Under the pieces are notes generated by a model that searched no databases, was not told the origin of the DNA, and saw only the letters and a list, made by a program, of their open reading frames with translations. A DNA stretch of 64,000 nt, taken from Amycolatopsis orientalis DSM 40040 = KCTC 9412. Its GTDB lineage: Bacteria > Actinomycetota > Actinomycetes > Mycobacteriales > Pseudonocardiaceae. Each line of letters opens with the position of its first letter. The first letter of the stretch is position 1. The stretch covers positions 96,344-160,343 of the forward strand of contig NZ_ASJB01000062.1 of the NCBI RefSeq assembly GCF_000478275.1. Reading direction: 5' to 3'. Both the position numbers and the translations under genes were made by a program. This document shows positions 32,519-40,714 of the stretch, piece after piece.

Positions 32519-33577
32519 TTGTCTTCTCAAGAGAGCATGCAGAATTTCGAGATCGACCAGGTGGAAATGTATGTGGCCGACCTCGAGGCGGCCGCGTCCG
32601 GCTGGATGGACAAGTACGGGTTTTCCGTCGCCTCCACCGACCGGTCGGCCGACCACCGGAGCGTGACGCTGCGGCAGGGGCCGATCGCGCTGGTCCTCAC
32701 CGAGCCGACGTCGGACCGGCACCCGGCGGCCACCTATCTGCAGACCCACGGTGACGGGGTGGCCGACATCGCGCTGCGGACTTCGGACGTGGCCGCCGCT
32801 TTCGAGGCCGCGGTGCGGGCCGGGGCACAGCCGATCCTGGAGCCGGGTGAGCGCGCGGAGGGGGTCATCACGGCCACCGTCGGCGGTTTCGGCGATGTCG
32901 TGCACACCCTGATCCAGCGTGACACCGTCGAATCGCCGGAAGCCTTCCGCGGCAGGGGCGGTATCGACCTGCTCGCGATCGATCACTTCGCGGTCTGCCT
33001 GAACGCGGGGGATCTCGGCCCCACGGTGGATTACTACGAGCGCGCCCTCGGGTTCAAGCAGATCTTCGAGGAGCACATCGTCGTCGGTGCGCAGGCGATG
33101 AACTCCACCGTCGTGCAGAGCGCGTCGGGGGAGGTCACCCTCACCCTGATCGAGCCCGACAAGACCGCCGACCCCGGCCAGATCGACGACTTCATCAAGG
33201 AGCACCACGGTGCGGGCGTCCAGCACATCGCCTTCACCAGTGCGGACGCGGTCCGCGCGGTCAAGGAGCTTTCCGCGCGGGGCGTGGAATTCCTGAAGAC
33301 CCCGGACACCTACTACGACCTGCTCGGCGAGCGGATCCAGCTGGAGACGCATTCGCTGGACGATCTGCGGGAGACGAAGCTGCTCGCCGACGAGGACCAC
33401 GGCGGCCAGCTGTTCCAGATCTTCACCGCGTCCACGCATCCGCGTAAGACCATCTTCTTCGAGATCATCGAGAGGCAGGGCGCCGGCACCTTCGGCAGCT
33501 CCAACATCAAGGCCCTGTACGAGGCCGTGGAGCTGGAGCGGACCGGGCAGAGCAAGCTCGGCCCCGCCCGTCGATGA
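32519..33577 (+). CDS. hmaS: 4-Hydroxymandelate synthase
   Basis: Non-heme Fe(II) dioxygenase of 352 aa that turns 4-hydroxyphenylpyruvate into 4-hydroxymandelate, the first committed step to Hpg. The two-His-one-Glu iron ligands are visible: His156 (IDHFAVCLN), His236 (GVQHIAFTS) and Glu315 (FFEIIERQGAG). It is related to HPPD. Start TTG 32519 is chosen because GGAGGA lies at 32508-32513. ATG 32537, giving MQNFEIDQVEMYV, matches the N-terminus of characterised homologues and is the alternative. The stop overlaps hmo by ATGA. Confidence 0.94.
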   Translation: MSSQESMQNFEIDQVEMYVADLEAAASGWMDKYGFSVASTDRSADHRSVTLRQGPIALVLTEPTSDRHPAATYLQTHGDGVADIALRTSDVAAAFEAAVRAGAQPILEPGERAEGVITATVGGFGDVVHTLIQRDTVESPEAFRGRGGIDLLAIDHFAVCLNAGDLGPTVDYYERALGFKQIFEEHIVVGAQAMNSTVVQSASGEVTLTLIEPDKTADPGQIDDFIKEHHGAGVQHIAFTSADAVRAVKELSARGVEFLKTPDTYYDLLGERIQLETHSLDDLRETKLLADEDHGGQLFQIFTASTHPRKTIFFEIIERQGAGTFGSSNIKALYEAVELERTGQSKLGPARR

Positions 33578-34650
33578 CCCACCTGTGCCTGGACGACCTC
33601 GAGCGGGCGGCGCGGACCGTCCTCCCCGGCGAGATCTGGGACTTTCTCGCCGGGGGCAGCGGCGCGGAGGCCTCCCTGGAGGCCAACCGCGCCGCGCTCG
33701 AGCGGATCTTCGTCATCCCCCGGATGCTGCGGGACCTGACCGGCGCCACCGGCGAGGCCGAGGTCCTCGGACGGCCCGCCGCGGTGCCGATGGCGGTCGC
33801 TCCGGTGGCGTACCAGCGGTTGTTCCATCCCGAGGGCGAACTCGCGGCCGCCCGCGCGGCACGGGACGCGGGTGTGCCGTACACGATCTGCACCCTGAGC
33901 AGTGTCCCGCTGGAGGAGATCGCGGCCGTCGGCGGACGGCCGTGGTTCCAGCTGTACTGGCTGCGCGACGAGAAACGCTCGCTGGAACTCGTGCGCCGCG
34001 CGGAGGACGCCGGCTGCGAGGCGATCGTGTTCACCGTCGACGTGCCGTGGATGGGGCGGCGGCTGCGGGATCTCCGGAACGGCTTCGCGCTGCCGGATTC
34101 GGTGACCGCGGCCAACTTCGACGCCGGGGACGCCGCGCACCGCCGGACCCGCGGGCAGTCGGCGGTGGCGGAGCACACCGCGCGCGAATTCGCGCCCGCC
34201 ACTTGGGAATCGGTGGAAGCGGTCCGGGCGCATACGGACCTTCCGGTGGTGCTCAAGGGGATCCTCGCGGTCGAGGACGCGACCCGCGCCGTCGACGCGG
34301 GTGTCGGCGGCATCGTGGTGTCCAACCACGGAGGCCGTCAGTTGGACAGTGCCGTGCCGGGTATCGAAATGCTGGGTGAGATCGCCGCCGCCCTCTCCGG
34401 ATGGGACGGCGAAGTACTGCTGGACGGGGGAATCCGGAGCGGTGGCGACATCCTCAAGGCGCTCGCGCTGGGGGCGTCGGCCGTCCTGGTCGGGCGGCCG
34501 GTGATGTGGGGACTGGCCGCGGGCGGCGAGGACGGCGCCCGGCAGTCGCTCGAGCTGCTCGCCGTCGAATTCCGGAACGCGCTGGGTCTCGCGGGCTGTG
34601 ACTCGGTGAGCGCTGCCCGGCGGCTGGGCACGAGGGTCCTCAGCCGCTGA
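33574..34650 (+). CDS. hmo: 4-Hydroxymandelate oxidase
   Basis: FMN-dependent alpha-hydroxy acid oxidase (358 aa, glycolate oxidase family) that oxidises 4-hydroxymandelate to 4-hydroxyphenylglyoxylate, the substrate of HpgT. The active-site His252 lies in VSNHGGRQLDS, with an upstream FMN-contacting Lys in PVVLKGIL. The C-terminal LDGGIRSGGDILKALALGA is the FMN phosphate site. It is translationally coupled to hmaS by a 4-nt overlap. Downstream, the antiporter gene starts 30 nt later and may be co-transcribed. Confidence 0.94.
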   Translation: MTHLCLDDLERAARTVLPGEIWDFLAGGSGAEASLEANRAALERIFVIPRMLRDLTGATGEAEVLGRPAAVPMAVAPVAYQRLFHPEGELAAARAARDAGVPYTICTLSSVPLEEIAAVGGRPWFQLYWLRDEKRSLELVRRAEDAGCEAIVFTVDVPWMGRRLRDLRNGFALPDSVTAANFDAGDAAHRRTRGQSAVAEHTAREFAPATWESVEAVRAHTDLPVVLKGILAVEDATRAVDAGVGGIVVSNHGGRQLDSAVPGIEMLGEIAAALSGWDGEVLLDGGIRSGGDILKALALGASAVLVGRPVMWGLAAGGEDGARQSLELLAVEFRNALGLAGCDSVSAARRLGTRVLSR

Positions 34651-34680
34651 CGTCGATCAGACCTTTCCCGAAGGAGGAAA

Positions 34681-36033
34681 GTGCTTCTCTCGCTTCCCGC
34701 GCCGATCGCGCCGATCGCCGCGCACAGTCTCCTGCTTTTCCTGCTCCAGGCGGGTTTGCTGCTCCTGCTCGCGGTCACCTTCGGGCGGCTGGCCGCCCGG
34801 TTCGGGATGCCCGCCGTCGTCGGCGAACTGTTCGTCGGGGTGATCCTCGGCCCGTCATTGCTGGCCTGGGCAGCGCCGGGGCTGCACGGCTGGCTGTTCC
34901 CGGCCGTCGCGGAGCAGTACCACCTTCTCGACGCCGTCGGCCAGATCGGGGTCCTGCTGCTGGTCGGTCTCACCGGGATGCAGATGGACATGCGCATGGT
35001 CCGGCGGCGGTTCGGTGCCGCCGCCGGGGTCGGCCTCGGTGGCCTGATCATCCCGCTGGGGCTGGGGATCGGCGCGGGTTTCGTCTTGCCGAAGACGTTG
35101 ATCCCCGGAGGCACGGACATCACCGTCTTCGCGTTGTTCCTCGGCGTGGCGATGTGCGTCAGCGCCATCCCGGTCATCGCGAAGACGCTCATCGACATGA
35201 ATCTGCTGCACCGCAACGTCGGACAGCTCACGCTCGCGGCGGGCATGATCGACGACGTCTTCGGCTGGCTGATGCTGTCCGTCGTCAGCGCGATGGCGGT
35301 CCAGGCGGCGAGCGCCGGAACGGTGCTGCTCTCCCTCGCGTACCTGGTCGCCATCGTCGCCTTCGCCTTCACTCTCGGCAGACCGTTGACGCGAGGCGTG
35401 CTGCGTATCGCCGGCAAGTCCGACGGTCCGTGGGCCACGGTCGGCACCGTCGTCGCCCTGCTGCTCCTCGCCTCGGCCGGCACGCACGCCCTCGGGATGG
35501 AGGCCCTCTTCGGTGCCTTCGTCTGCGGCATCCTGATCGGCACGGCGGGCAAGGTCGACCCGGCCAAGCTCGCCCCGCTGCGCACCGTGATCCTGTCGGT
35601 GTTCGCGCCGCTCTTCTTCGCCACGGCCGGTTTGCGGATGGACCTCACCGCGCTGGTCCGGCCGGAGGTCCTGCTCACCGGGCTGGCGGTGCTGCTGCTG
35701 GCCATCATCGGCAAGTTCGTCGGAGTGTTCGCCGGTGCGCGGTTCAGCGGCCTGAACAAATGGGAAGGACTGGCGCTCGGCGCCGGGCTGAACGCGCGCG
35801 GGGTCATCGGGATCATGGTGGCCACGGTCGGCCTGCGGCTGGGCATCCTCGGCGTGGAGATCTACACGATCGTCATCCTCGTCGCGATCGTCACCCCGCT
35901 GATGGCGCCGCCGATCCTGCGGTTCGCGATGAAGAGACTCGAGCAGACCGCCGAAGAACAGGTGCGCGAAACCGAACAGCGGGCCTGGAGCACGCAAACG
36001 ACGGTGAGTGAACAGGAACAGCCGCTCCATTGA
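34681..36033 (+). CDS. CPA2-type cation/proton antiporter
   Basis: Integral membrane protein of 450 aa with about 12 hydrophobic segments, matching the Na+/H+ exchanger (CPA2, KefB-like) family. Family-like segments include GELFVGVILGPSLL, AAGMIDDVFGWLML (a likely ion-binding Asp pair) and NARGVIGIMVATVGLRLG. Homologous antiporters occur in other glycopeptide clusters. The transported ion and any link to antibiotic export or pH control are not established. Start GTG 34681 follows AAGGAGG after only 3 nt, which is unusually tight. The soluble C-terminal tail is short and acidic. A strong hairpin follows at 36071. Confidence 0.88.
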   Translation: MLLSLPAPIAPIAAHSLLLFLLQAGLLLLLAVTFGRLAARFGMPAVVGELFVGVILGPSLLAWAAPGLHGWLFPAVAEQYHLLDAVGQIGVLLLVGLTGMQMDMRMVRRRFGAAAGVGLGGLIIPLGLGIGAGFVLPKTLIPGGTDITVFALFLGVAMCVSAIPVIAKTLIDMNLLHRNVGQLTLAAGMIDDVFGWLMLSVVSAMAVQAASAGTVLLSLAYLVAIVAFAFTLGRPLTRGVLRIAGKSDGPWATVGTVVALLLLASAGTHALGMEALFGAFVCGILIGTAGKVDPAKLAPLRTVILSVFAPLFFATAGLRMDLTALVRPEVLLTGLAVLLLAIIGKFVGVFAGARFSGLNKWEGLALGAGLNARGVIGIMVATVGLRLGILGVEIYTIVILVAIVTPLMAPPILRFAMKRLEQTAEEQVRETEQRAWSTQTTVSEQEQPLH

Positions 36034-36070
36034 GGAGTGAGCCCGGCGTCGCGGCTCTGGCGCGTTCGGT

Positions 36071-36123
36071 GCCCCCAATGTGGCATTGGAGACCTTGAGT
36101 GTCTCCAATGCCACATTGGGGGC
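36071..36123 (+). terminator. Strong hairpin after the antiporter gene
   Basis: The 23-nt arms, starting GCCCCCAATGTGGCATTGGA, pair perfectly around a 7-nt CTTGAGT loop. It begins 37 nt after the antiporter stop. There is no U-tract, as is common in high-GC actinobacteria. It probably ends the hmaS-hmo-antiporter transcript before evaA. Confidence 0.75.
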
Positions 36124-36276
36124 AGCGGCTCCACGACGCGGGCCCAAATGCCCGTTCTGAAGGGAACTTTCGAGACGTTCAACGTCCGAAAGGGAGCCTT
36201 CAGGACACCTCAGGCCGCGAAAAACGCACCCGGCCCGGAGCGTGCCGACCCGCCACGTTTGCCTTAGCCTCAATAA

Positions 36277-36299
36277 AACCCTCTTTACCACTCACGACC
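36277..36299 (+). repeat. Solitary right arm of the GGTCGTGAGTG palindrome
   Basis: AACCCTCTTTACCACTCACG plus ACC matches the right arm of the palindromes at 17124 and 17303. No matching left arm lies upstream, so this is probably a decayed or partly deleted copy. Confidence 0.6.
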
Positions 36300-36319
36300 C
36301 CTTTCGCGGTCTTTGTCTT

Positions 36320-36348
36320 GTCCCTCAAGGGGATTGGACGATCTGGAC
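36320..36348 (+). promoter_or_regulatory. Candidate StrR/Bbr-type operator upstream of evaA
   Basis: The sequence reads GTCCCT, 17 bases, CTGGAC, one mismatch per half from the GTCCAR-N17-TTGGAC site recalled for Bbr. It lies about 116 nt before the evaA start. The balhimycin counterpart promoter (dvaA) is a reported Bbr target. Confidence 0.55.
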
Positions 36349-36464
36349 CACTGTGATCGCTCGAAGCTACCTTTCAAGGGACACGGGGGTGACGTAGCGA
36401 CGACGGTCGGTACCCGCGTCGAAAGCCCGAGTACCGCGAAACGGTCATGGCGAGGAGCCCTGTG

Positions 36465-37877
36465 ATGCTGTCTTGGCTGGAGCCTCCCGGCACGGTGCGT
36501 CCCCGCGACGATCGCGACCACGAGGAGCGCATCGCCTTGTCGGCCGCGAACACCGCCGGTGTGCAGATGCGGACCGAGGACGTCCGCGCCTGGATCGCGG
36601 AACGCCGTGAGGCCAACGTCTTCCACGTCCAGCACATCCCGTTCGCGGAGCTGGACCAGTGGCGTTTCGAAGGCGGGACAGGCAATCTCGTGCACGCCAG
36701 CGGACGGTTCTTCACCATCGAGGGCCTGCACGTCGTCGAACACGACGGCCCGCACGGTGACGGCCCTTACCGCGAATGGCGGCAGCCGGTCATCAAACAG
36801 CCCGAGGTGGGGATCCTCGGCATCCTCGCCAAGGAGTTCGACGGTGTCCTGCATTTCCTGATGCAGGCCAAGATGGAGCCGGGAAACCCCAATCTGGTAC
36901 AGCTTTCGCCGACCGTGCAGGCCACCCGCAGCAACTACACCAAGGCGCACGGCGGCTCGAACGTCAAGCTGATCGAGTACTTCGCCCCGCCCGACCCCGA
37001 CCGGATCATCGTCGACGTCCTCCAGGCGGAGCAGGGCTCGTGGTTCTACCGCAAGTCCAATCGCAACATGATCGTCGAGACCGTCGACGACGTGCCGCTG
37101 TGGGACGACTTCTGCTGGCTCACCCTCGGCCAGATCGCGGAACTGATGCACGAGGACGAGACGATCAACATGAACGCGCGGAGCGTGTTGTCGTGTCTTC
37201 CCTACCGTGACACGGCTCCCGGCGCGGTGCTCTCCGACATCCAGCTGCTGTCGTGGTTCACCAACGAGCGTTCGCGGCACGACGTGCGCGTCAGCCGCAT
37301 TCCGCTCAAGGACGTCCACGGCTGGAAGCAGGGCGCCGAAGCTATCGAGCACGAGGACGGCCGCTACTTCAAGGTCCTCGCGGTGGCCGTGAAAGGCAGT
37401 AACCGCGAGAAGGTCAGCTGGACCCAGCCGCTGCTCGAATCGGTCGGGCTGGGTGTCGCCGCTTTCCTCGTACGCGACTTCGGCGGCGTACCGCACGTTC
37501 TCGTGCACGCCCGGGTCGACGGCGGTTTCGTGGACACGGTCGAGCTGGCGCCGACAGTCCAGTGCACGCCCGAAAATTACGCGCACCTGCCACCGGAAAG
37601 CCAACCGCCCTTCCTCGACACCGTCCTCGACGCTCCGCCGTCGCGGATCCTTTACGAGGCCATACATTCCGAAGAGGGCGGCCGCTTCCTCAACGTCAGG
37701 GCCCGCTATCTCGCGGTCGAGGCGGACGACACGGTCGAAGCACCGCCCGGCTACGCCTGGGTCACCCCGGCCCAGCTCACCGCGCTCACCCGGCACGGGC
37801 ATTACGTCAACGTCGAGGCGCGCACGCTGCTCGCCTGCCTCCACGCCGCGGCGGCACAGCCCCGGATCGGCGCGTGA
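36465..37877 (+). CDS. evaA: NDP-hexose 2,3-dehydratase (vancosamine pathway)
   Basis: Enzyme of 470 aa that removes the C2 hydroxyl of TDP-4-keto-6-deoxyglucose, the first vancosamine-specific step. It has the internal duplication typical of the family: NVFHVQHIPFAELDQWRFEG in the first half and DVRVSRIPLKDVHGWK in the second, each followed by VQLSPTVQ or VELAPTVQC. ATG 36465 is chosen because GAGGAG lies at 36452-36457. In-frame ATG 36447 and GTG 36462 are alternatives. It starts a close run evaA-evaE-evaB-evaD. Confidence 0.93.
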   Translation: MLSWLEPPGTVRPRDDRDHEERIALSAANTAGVQMRTEDVRAWIAERREANVFHVQHIPFAELDQWRFEGGTGNLVHASGRFFTIEGLHVVEHDGPHGDGPYREWRQPVIKQPEVGILGILAKEFDGVLHFLMQAKMEPGNPNLVQLSPTVQATRSNYTKAHGGSNVKLIEYFAPPDPDRIIVDVLQAEQGSWFYRKSNRNMIVETVDDVPLWDDFCWLTLGQIAELMHEDETINMNARSVLSCLPYRDTAPGAVLSDIQLLSWFTNERSRHDVRVSRIPLKDVHGWKQGAEAIEHEDGRYFKVLAVAVKGSNREKVSWTQPLLESVGLGVAAFLVRDFGGVPHVLVHARVDGGFVDTVELAPTVQCTPENYAHLPPESQPPFLDTVLDAPPSRILYEAIHSEEGGRFLNVRARYLAVEADDTVEAPPGYAWVTPAQLTALTRHGHYVNVEARTLLACLHAAAAQPRIGA

Positions 37878-37878
37878 G

Positions 37879-38856
37879 ATGAAGACGATCACCGTCCTCG
37901 GCGCGTCGGGCTTCGTCGGCTCGGCCGTCACGCGCGCGCTCGTGCGGCAGCCGATCCGGCTGCGCGCGGTGGCGCGCAGGTACTTCACGCCGCCGGCGGG
38001 CCGGGCCGAGACCACCGTCGTCGCCGCCGATCTCACCGACCGCGCGGCGCTCGCCGAAGCGGTCGCGGGATCGGACGCGGTCGTGTACCTGCTCCTCGCC
38101 GACGGCGGCTGGCGGGCGGCCGAAACCACGGATGCCGCCCGCGTGAACGTCGGCGTGATGCGGGATCTCGTCGAGGTCATCGGAAGCGGCGGCGGAACGC
38201 CCCCGCTGGTGGTGTACAGCGGCACCAGCATGCAGGTCGGCGTGCCCCCTCGGGAGCCGCTCGACGGCAGCGAGCCCGACCTCCCGGTGACTCCCTACGC
38301 CATGCAGAAGCTGGCGGCGGAAGAGATCCTCAAGAAGGCCACGGCGAACGGCCGGGTGCGCGGTATCAGCCTGCGGCTGCCGACCGTTTTCGGGGAGAAC
38401 ACGGTGGAAGGCGGGAAGCACGACAGCGGTGTCGTGTCCGCCATGGCGCGCCGCGCGCTCGAAGGCCAGGCGCTCCCCATCTGGGGCGACGGGACGGTGC
38501 GGCGCGACCTGGTCCACGTCGACGACGTCGCGGCCGCGTTCACGGCCGCGCTGGCCGCACCGGATTCGCTGGTGGGCGCCCACTGGCTGCTCGGCGCCGG
38601 ACGGGGCGATCGGCTGGGGGAGGTCTTCCGGCTGGTGGCGAGGGAAATGGCCGAGCACACCGGACGGCATCCGGTCGAGGTGATCCGCGCGGAACCACCG
38701 GCACACGCGCCCGTGACGGATTCCCTGAACCTCGTCGTCGATTCCACGCCGTTCCGGAAGATCACCGGCTGGCGCCCGGAGATCTCGCTGTCCGACGGAG
38801 TACGCCGCACCGTCGCCGCTTTGACGTCATCAGTTGAGGGAAAGGTTCGCACATGA
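37879..38856 (+). CDS. evaE: NDP-hexose 4-ketoreductase (vancosamine pathway)
   Basis: Extended short-chain dehydrogenase of 325 aa that reduces the C4 ketone and sets C4 stereochemistry, the step that distinguishes vancosamine from 4-epivancosamine. NAD(P)-binding motif GASGFVGS is at residues 8-15, catalytic YAMQK at about residue 139, and the Ser is in VYSGTS. An intact gene implies a fully reduced amino sugar, unlike the 4-oxovancosamine of balhimycin. The start overlaps the evaA stop region by 1-2 nt spacing (TGAGATG). The stop overlaps evaB by ATGA. Confidence 0.9.
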   Translation: MKTITVLGASGFVGSAVTRALVRQPIRLRAVARRYFTPPAGRAETTVVAADLTDRAALAEAVAGSDAVVYLLLADGGWRAAETTDAARVNVGVMRDLVEVIGSGGGTPPLVVYSGTSMQVGVPPREPLDGSEPDLPVTPYAMQKLAAEEILKKATANGRVRGISLRLPTVFGENTVEGGKHDSGVVSAMARRALEGQALPIWGDGTVRRDLVHVDDVAAAFTAALAAPDSLVGAHWLLGAGRGDRLGEVFRLVAREMAEHTGRHPVEVIRAEPPAHAPVTDSLNLVVDSTPFRKITGWRPEISLSDGVRRTVAALTSSVEGKVRT

Positions 38857-39962
38857 CCACGCGTGTATGGGACTACCTGGCCGAATACGAGGCCGAGCGG
38901 CTCGACCTGCTCGACGCGGTCGAGACGGTCTTCAACTCGGGCCAGCTCGTTCTCGGCGCGAGCCTGCGCGGCTTCGAAGCGGAGTTCGCCGCCTATCACG
39001 GGGTCGGTCACTGTGTCGGCCTCGACAACGGCACGAACGCGATCAAGCTCGGCCTGCAGGCCCTCGGGGTCGGACCGGGCGACGAGGTGATCACGGTGTC
39101 GAACACCGCCGCCCCGACCGTGGTCGCCATCGACGGCACCGGCGCCACCCCGGTCTTCGTCGACGTCCGCGAGGACGACTTCCTGATGGACACCACACAG
39201 GTCGAGGCCGCGATCACCGAGCGGACCAAATGCCTGCTGCCCGTGCACCTGTACGGCCAGTGCGTGGACCTGGCCCCGCTGAAGGAACTCGCCGCGAAGC
39301 ACGGACTGTCCCTTTTGGAGGATTGCGCCCAGGCACACGGGGCCCGGCAGAACGGGACGGTCGCCGGTTCGACCGGTGACGCGGCCGCGTTCTCCTTCTA
39401 TCCCACCAAGGTGCTCGGCGCCTACGGCGACGGCGGCGCGACCATCACGTCCGACGAAGCCGTGGAGCGCAAGCTGCGGAGGCTGCGGTACTACGGCATG
39501 GAAGAGCGTTACTACACGGTGGAAACGCCCGCCCACAACAGCCGTCTCGACGAGGTCCAGGCCGAGATCCTGCGGCGCAAGCTCAAGCGGCTCGACGCCT
39601 ACGTCGACGGACGCCGTGCCGTCGCCCGGCGCTACGAAGAAGGCCTCGGCGACACCGAGCTGAAACTGCCGAAGACCACCCCCGGCAACGAGCACGTGTA
39701 CTACGTGTACGTGGTACGCCACCCGCGGCGCGACGAGATCCTCGAACGCCTCAAGGCGTACGACATCCACCTGAACATCAGCTATCCGTGGCCGGTGCAC
39801 ACCATGACCGGGTTCGCCCACCTCGGCTACGGCACGGGTTCGCTGCCGGTCACCGAGAAGCTGGCGGGCGAGATCTTCTCGCTCCCGATGTATCCCGCGC
39901 TTTCCACCGATCTGCAGGACAAGGTCGTCCACGCGGTCCGCGAAGTGCTGTCCGCCCTCTGA
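38853..39962 (+). CDS. evaB: NDP-hexose 3-aminotransferase (vancosamine pathway)
   Basis: DegT/DnrJ/EryC1-family PLP aminotransferase of 369 aa that installs the C3 amine. The PLP Lys186 lies in SFYPTKVLGAYGDGG, preceded by LLEDCAQAHGA with the conserved Asp. C-terminal EHVYYVYVVR and NISYPWPVH are typical of sugar aminotransferases. It overlaps evaE by 4 nt, and evaD follows after 23 nt. Confidence 0.93.
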   Translation: MTTRVWDYLAEYEAERLDLLDAVETVFNSGQLVLGASLRGFEAEFAAYHGVGHCVGLDNGTNAIKLGLQALGVGPGDEVITVSNTAAPTVVAIDGTGATPVFVDVREDDFLMDTTQVEAAITERTKCLLPVHLYGQCVDLAPLKELAAKHGLSLLEDCAQAHGARQNGTVAGSTGDAAAFSFYPTKVLGAYGDGGATITSDEAVERKLRRLRYYGMEERYYTVETPAHNSRLDEVQAEILRRKLKRLDAYVDGRRAVARRYEEGLGDTELKLPKTTPGNEHVYYVYVVRHPRRDEILERLKAYDIHLNISYPWPVHTMTGFAHLGYGTGSLPVTEKLAGEIFSLPMYPALSTDLQDKVVHAVREVLSAL

Positions 39963-39985
39963 CCGCTCCACCATCAGGAGTAGCT

Positions 39986-40603
39986 GTGCAAGCACGCAAA
40001 CTGGCCGTCGAGGGCGCGATCGAGTTCACTCCCCGGGTCTTCCCCGACGACCGCGGCCTGTTCGTCTCGCCGTTCCAGGAAGAGGCCTTCGCCGAGGCCC
40101 GCGGCGGTCCGCTCTTCCGGGTGGCGCAGACGAACCACAGCATGTCCAAACGCGGCGTGGTGCGGGGAGTCCACTACACCATGACGCCGCCCGGGATCGC
40201 GAAGTACGTCTACTGCGCCCGCGGCAGTGTCCTGGACATCGTGGTCGACATCCGGGTCGGTTCGCCGACGTTCGGCCGGTGGGACGCGGTCCTGCTCGAC
40301 CAGCGGGACCACCGGGCGATGTACTTCCCGGTCGGCGTCGGCCACGCGTTCGTGGCGCTCGAAGACGACAGCGTCATGTGGTACATGCTCTCCGCGAGCT
40401 ACGTACCGCGGAACGAACTCGCCCTCTCGGCGCTGGATCCCGCGCTGGACCTGCCCATCGACGCGAGTGTCGAGCCGATCCTGTCCGATCGGGACAAGGT
40501 GGCCATCACCCTCGCCGAGGCCGAGCGGCAGGGGCTGCTGCCGGATTACGCCACCAGCCTGGAACTCGAGCGACGGCTTTCCGAAGTCCCGCTCACCGCC
40601 TGA
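39986..40603 (+). CDS. evaD: NDP-4-keto-sugar 5-epimerase (vancosamine pathway)
   Basis: RmlC-like cupin epimerase of 205 aa that inverts C5 to give the L-sugar. It is closely similar to the crystallised EvaD as remembered (N-terminus MQARKLAVEGAIEFTPRVF). The catalytic His63 lies in SKRGVVRGVHYTM, and VGVGHAFVALEDD forms the cupin core. Start GTG 39986 follows CAGGAG at 39975-39980. Last of the contiguous vancosamine genes. Confidence 0.94.
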   Translation: MQARKLAVEGAIEFTPRVFPDDRGLFVSPFQEEAFAEARGGPLFRVAQTNHSMSKRGVVRGVHYTMTPPGIAKYVYCARGSVLDIVVDIRVGSPTFGRWDAVLLDQRDHRAMYFPVGVGHAFVALEDDSVMWYMLSASYVPRNELALSALDPALDLPIDASVEPILSDRDKVAITLAEAERQGLLPDYATSLELERRLSEVPLTA

Positions 40604-40645
40604 CTTTCCCGCCAAATGCCCATTTCGATCCGAAAGGTGAGATCA

Positions 40646-40714
40646 ATGCCCGCTGCGCAGGTCAAGCAGCTGCTCCGAAGCAAGCTCAGAACTTGGGGAT
40701 GGATGTATCGATGA
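40646..40714 (+). CDS. Predicted 22-aa leader ORF overlapping dpgA
   Basis: ATG 40646 has a good ribosome-binding site (GAAAGGTGAG at 40632-40641). The frame reads 22 codons, ending LRTWGWMYR, and its TGA at 40712-40714 overlaps the dpgA ATG (ATGA). Same-frame coupling overlaps occur at mbtH, bpsD, hmo, evaB and the dpg genes in this cluster, so a translated coupling peptide is plausible. No homology is recognised. It could be chance, because dpgA itself has only a weak ribosome-binding site. Confidence 0.5.
   Translation: MPAAQVKQLLRSKLRTWGWMYR

Larger units (their letters stand above)
36034..36464. other. Gene-free 431-bp gap between the antiporter and evaA
   Basis: No gene is supported. 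Contents in order: a strong terminator-like hairpin (36071-36123), a looser inverted repeat around 36150-36205, a solitary right arm of the GGTCGTGAGTG palindrome (36277-36299), a candidate Bbr-type operator (36320-36348) and the evaA ribosome-binding site (36452). It is probably a transcription boundary. Confidence 0.7.

Noticed and set aside
36150..36205. An imperfect inverted repeat as a second terminator after the antiporter
   Set aside because: The arms pair only with several mismatches and gaps; the hairpin at 36071 is sufficient.
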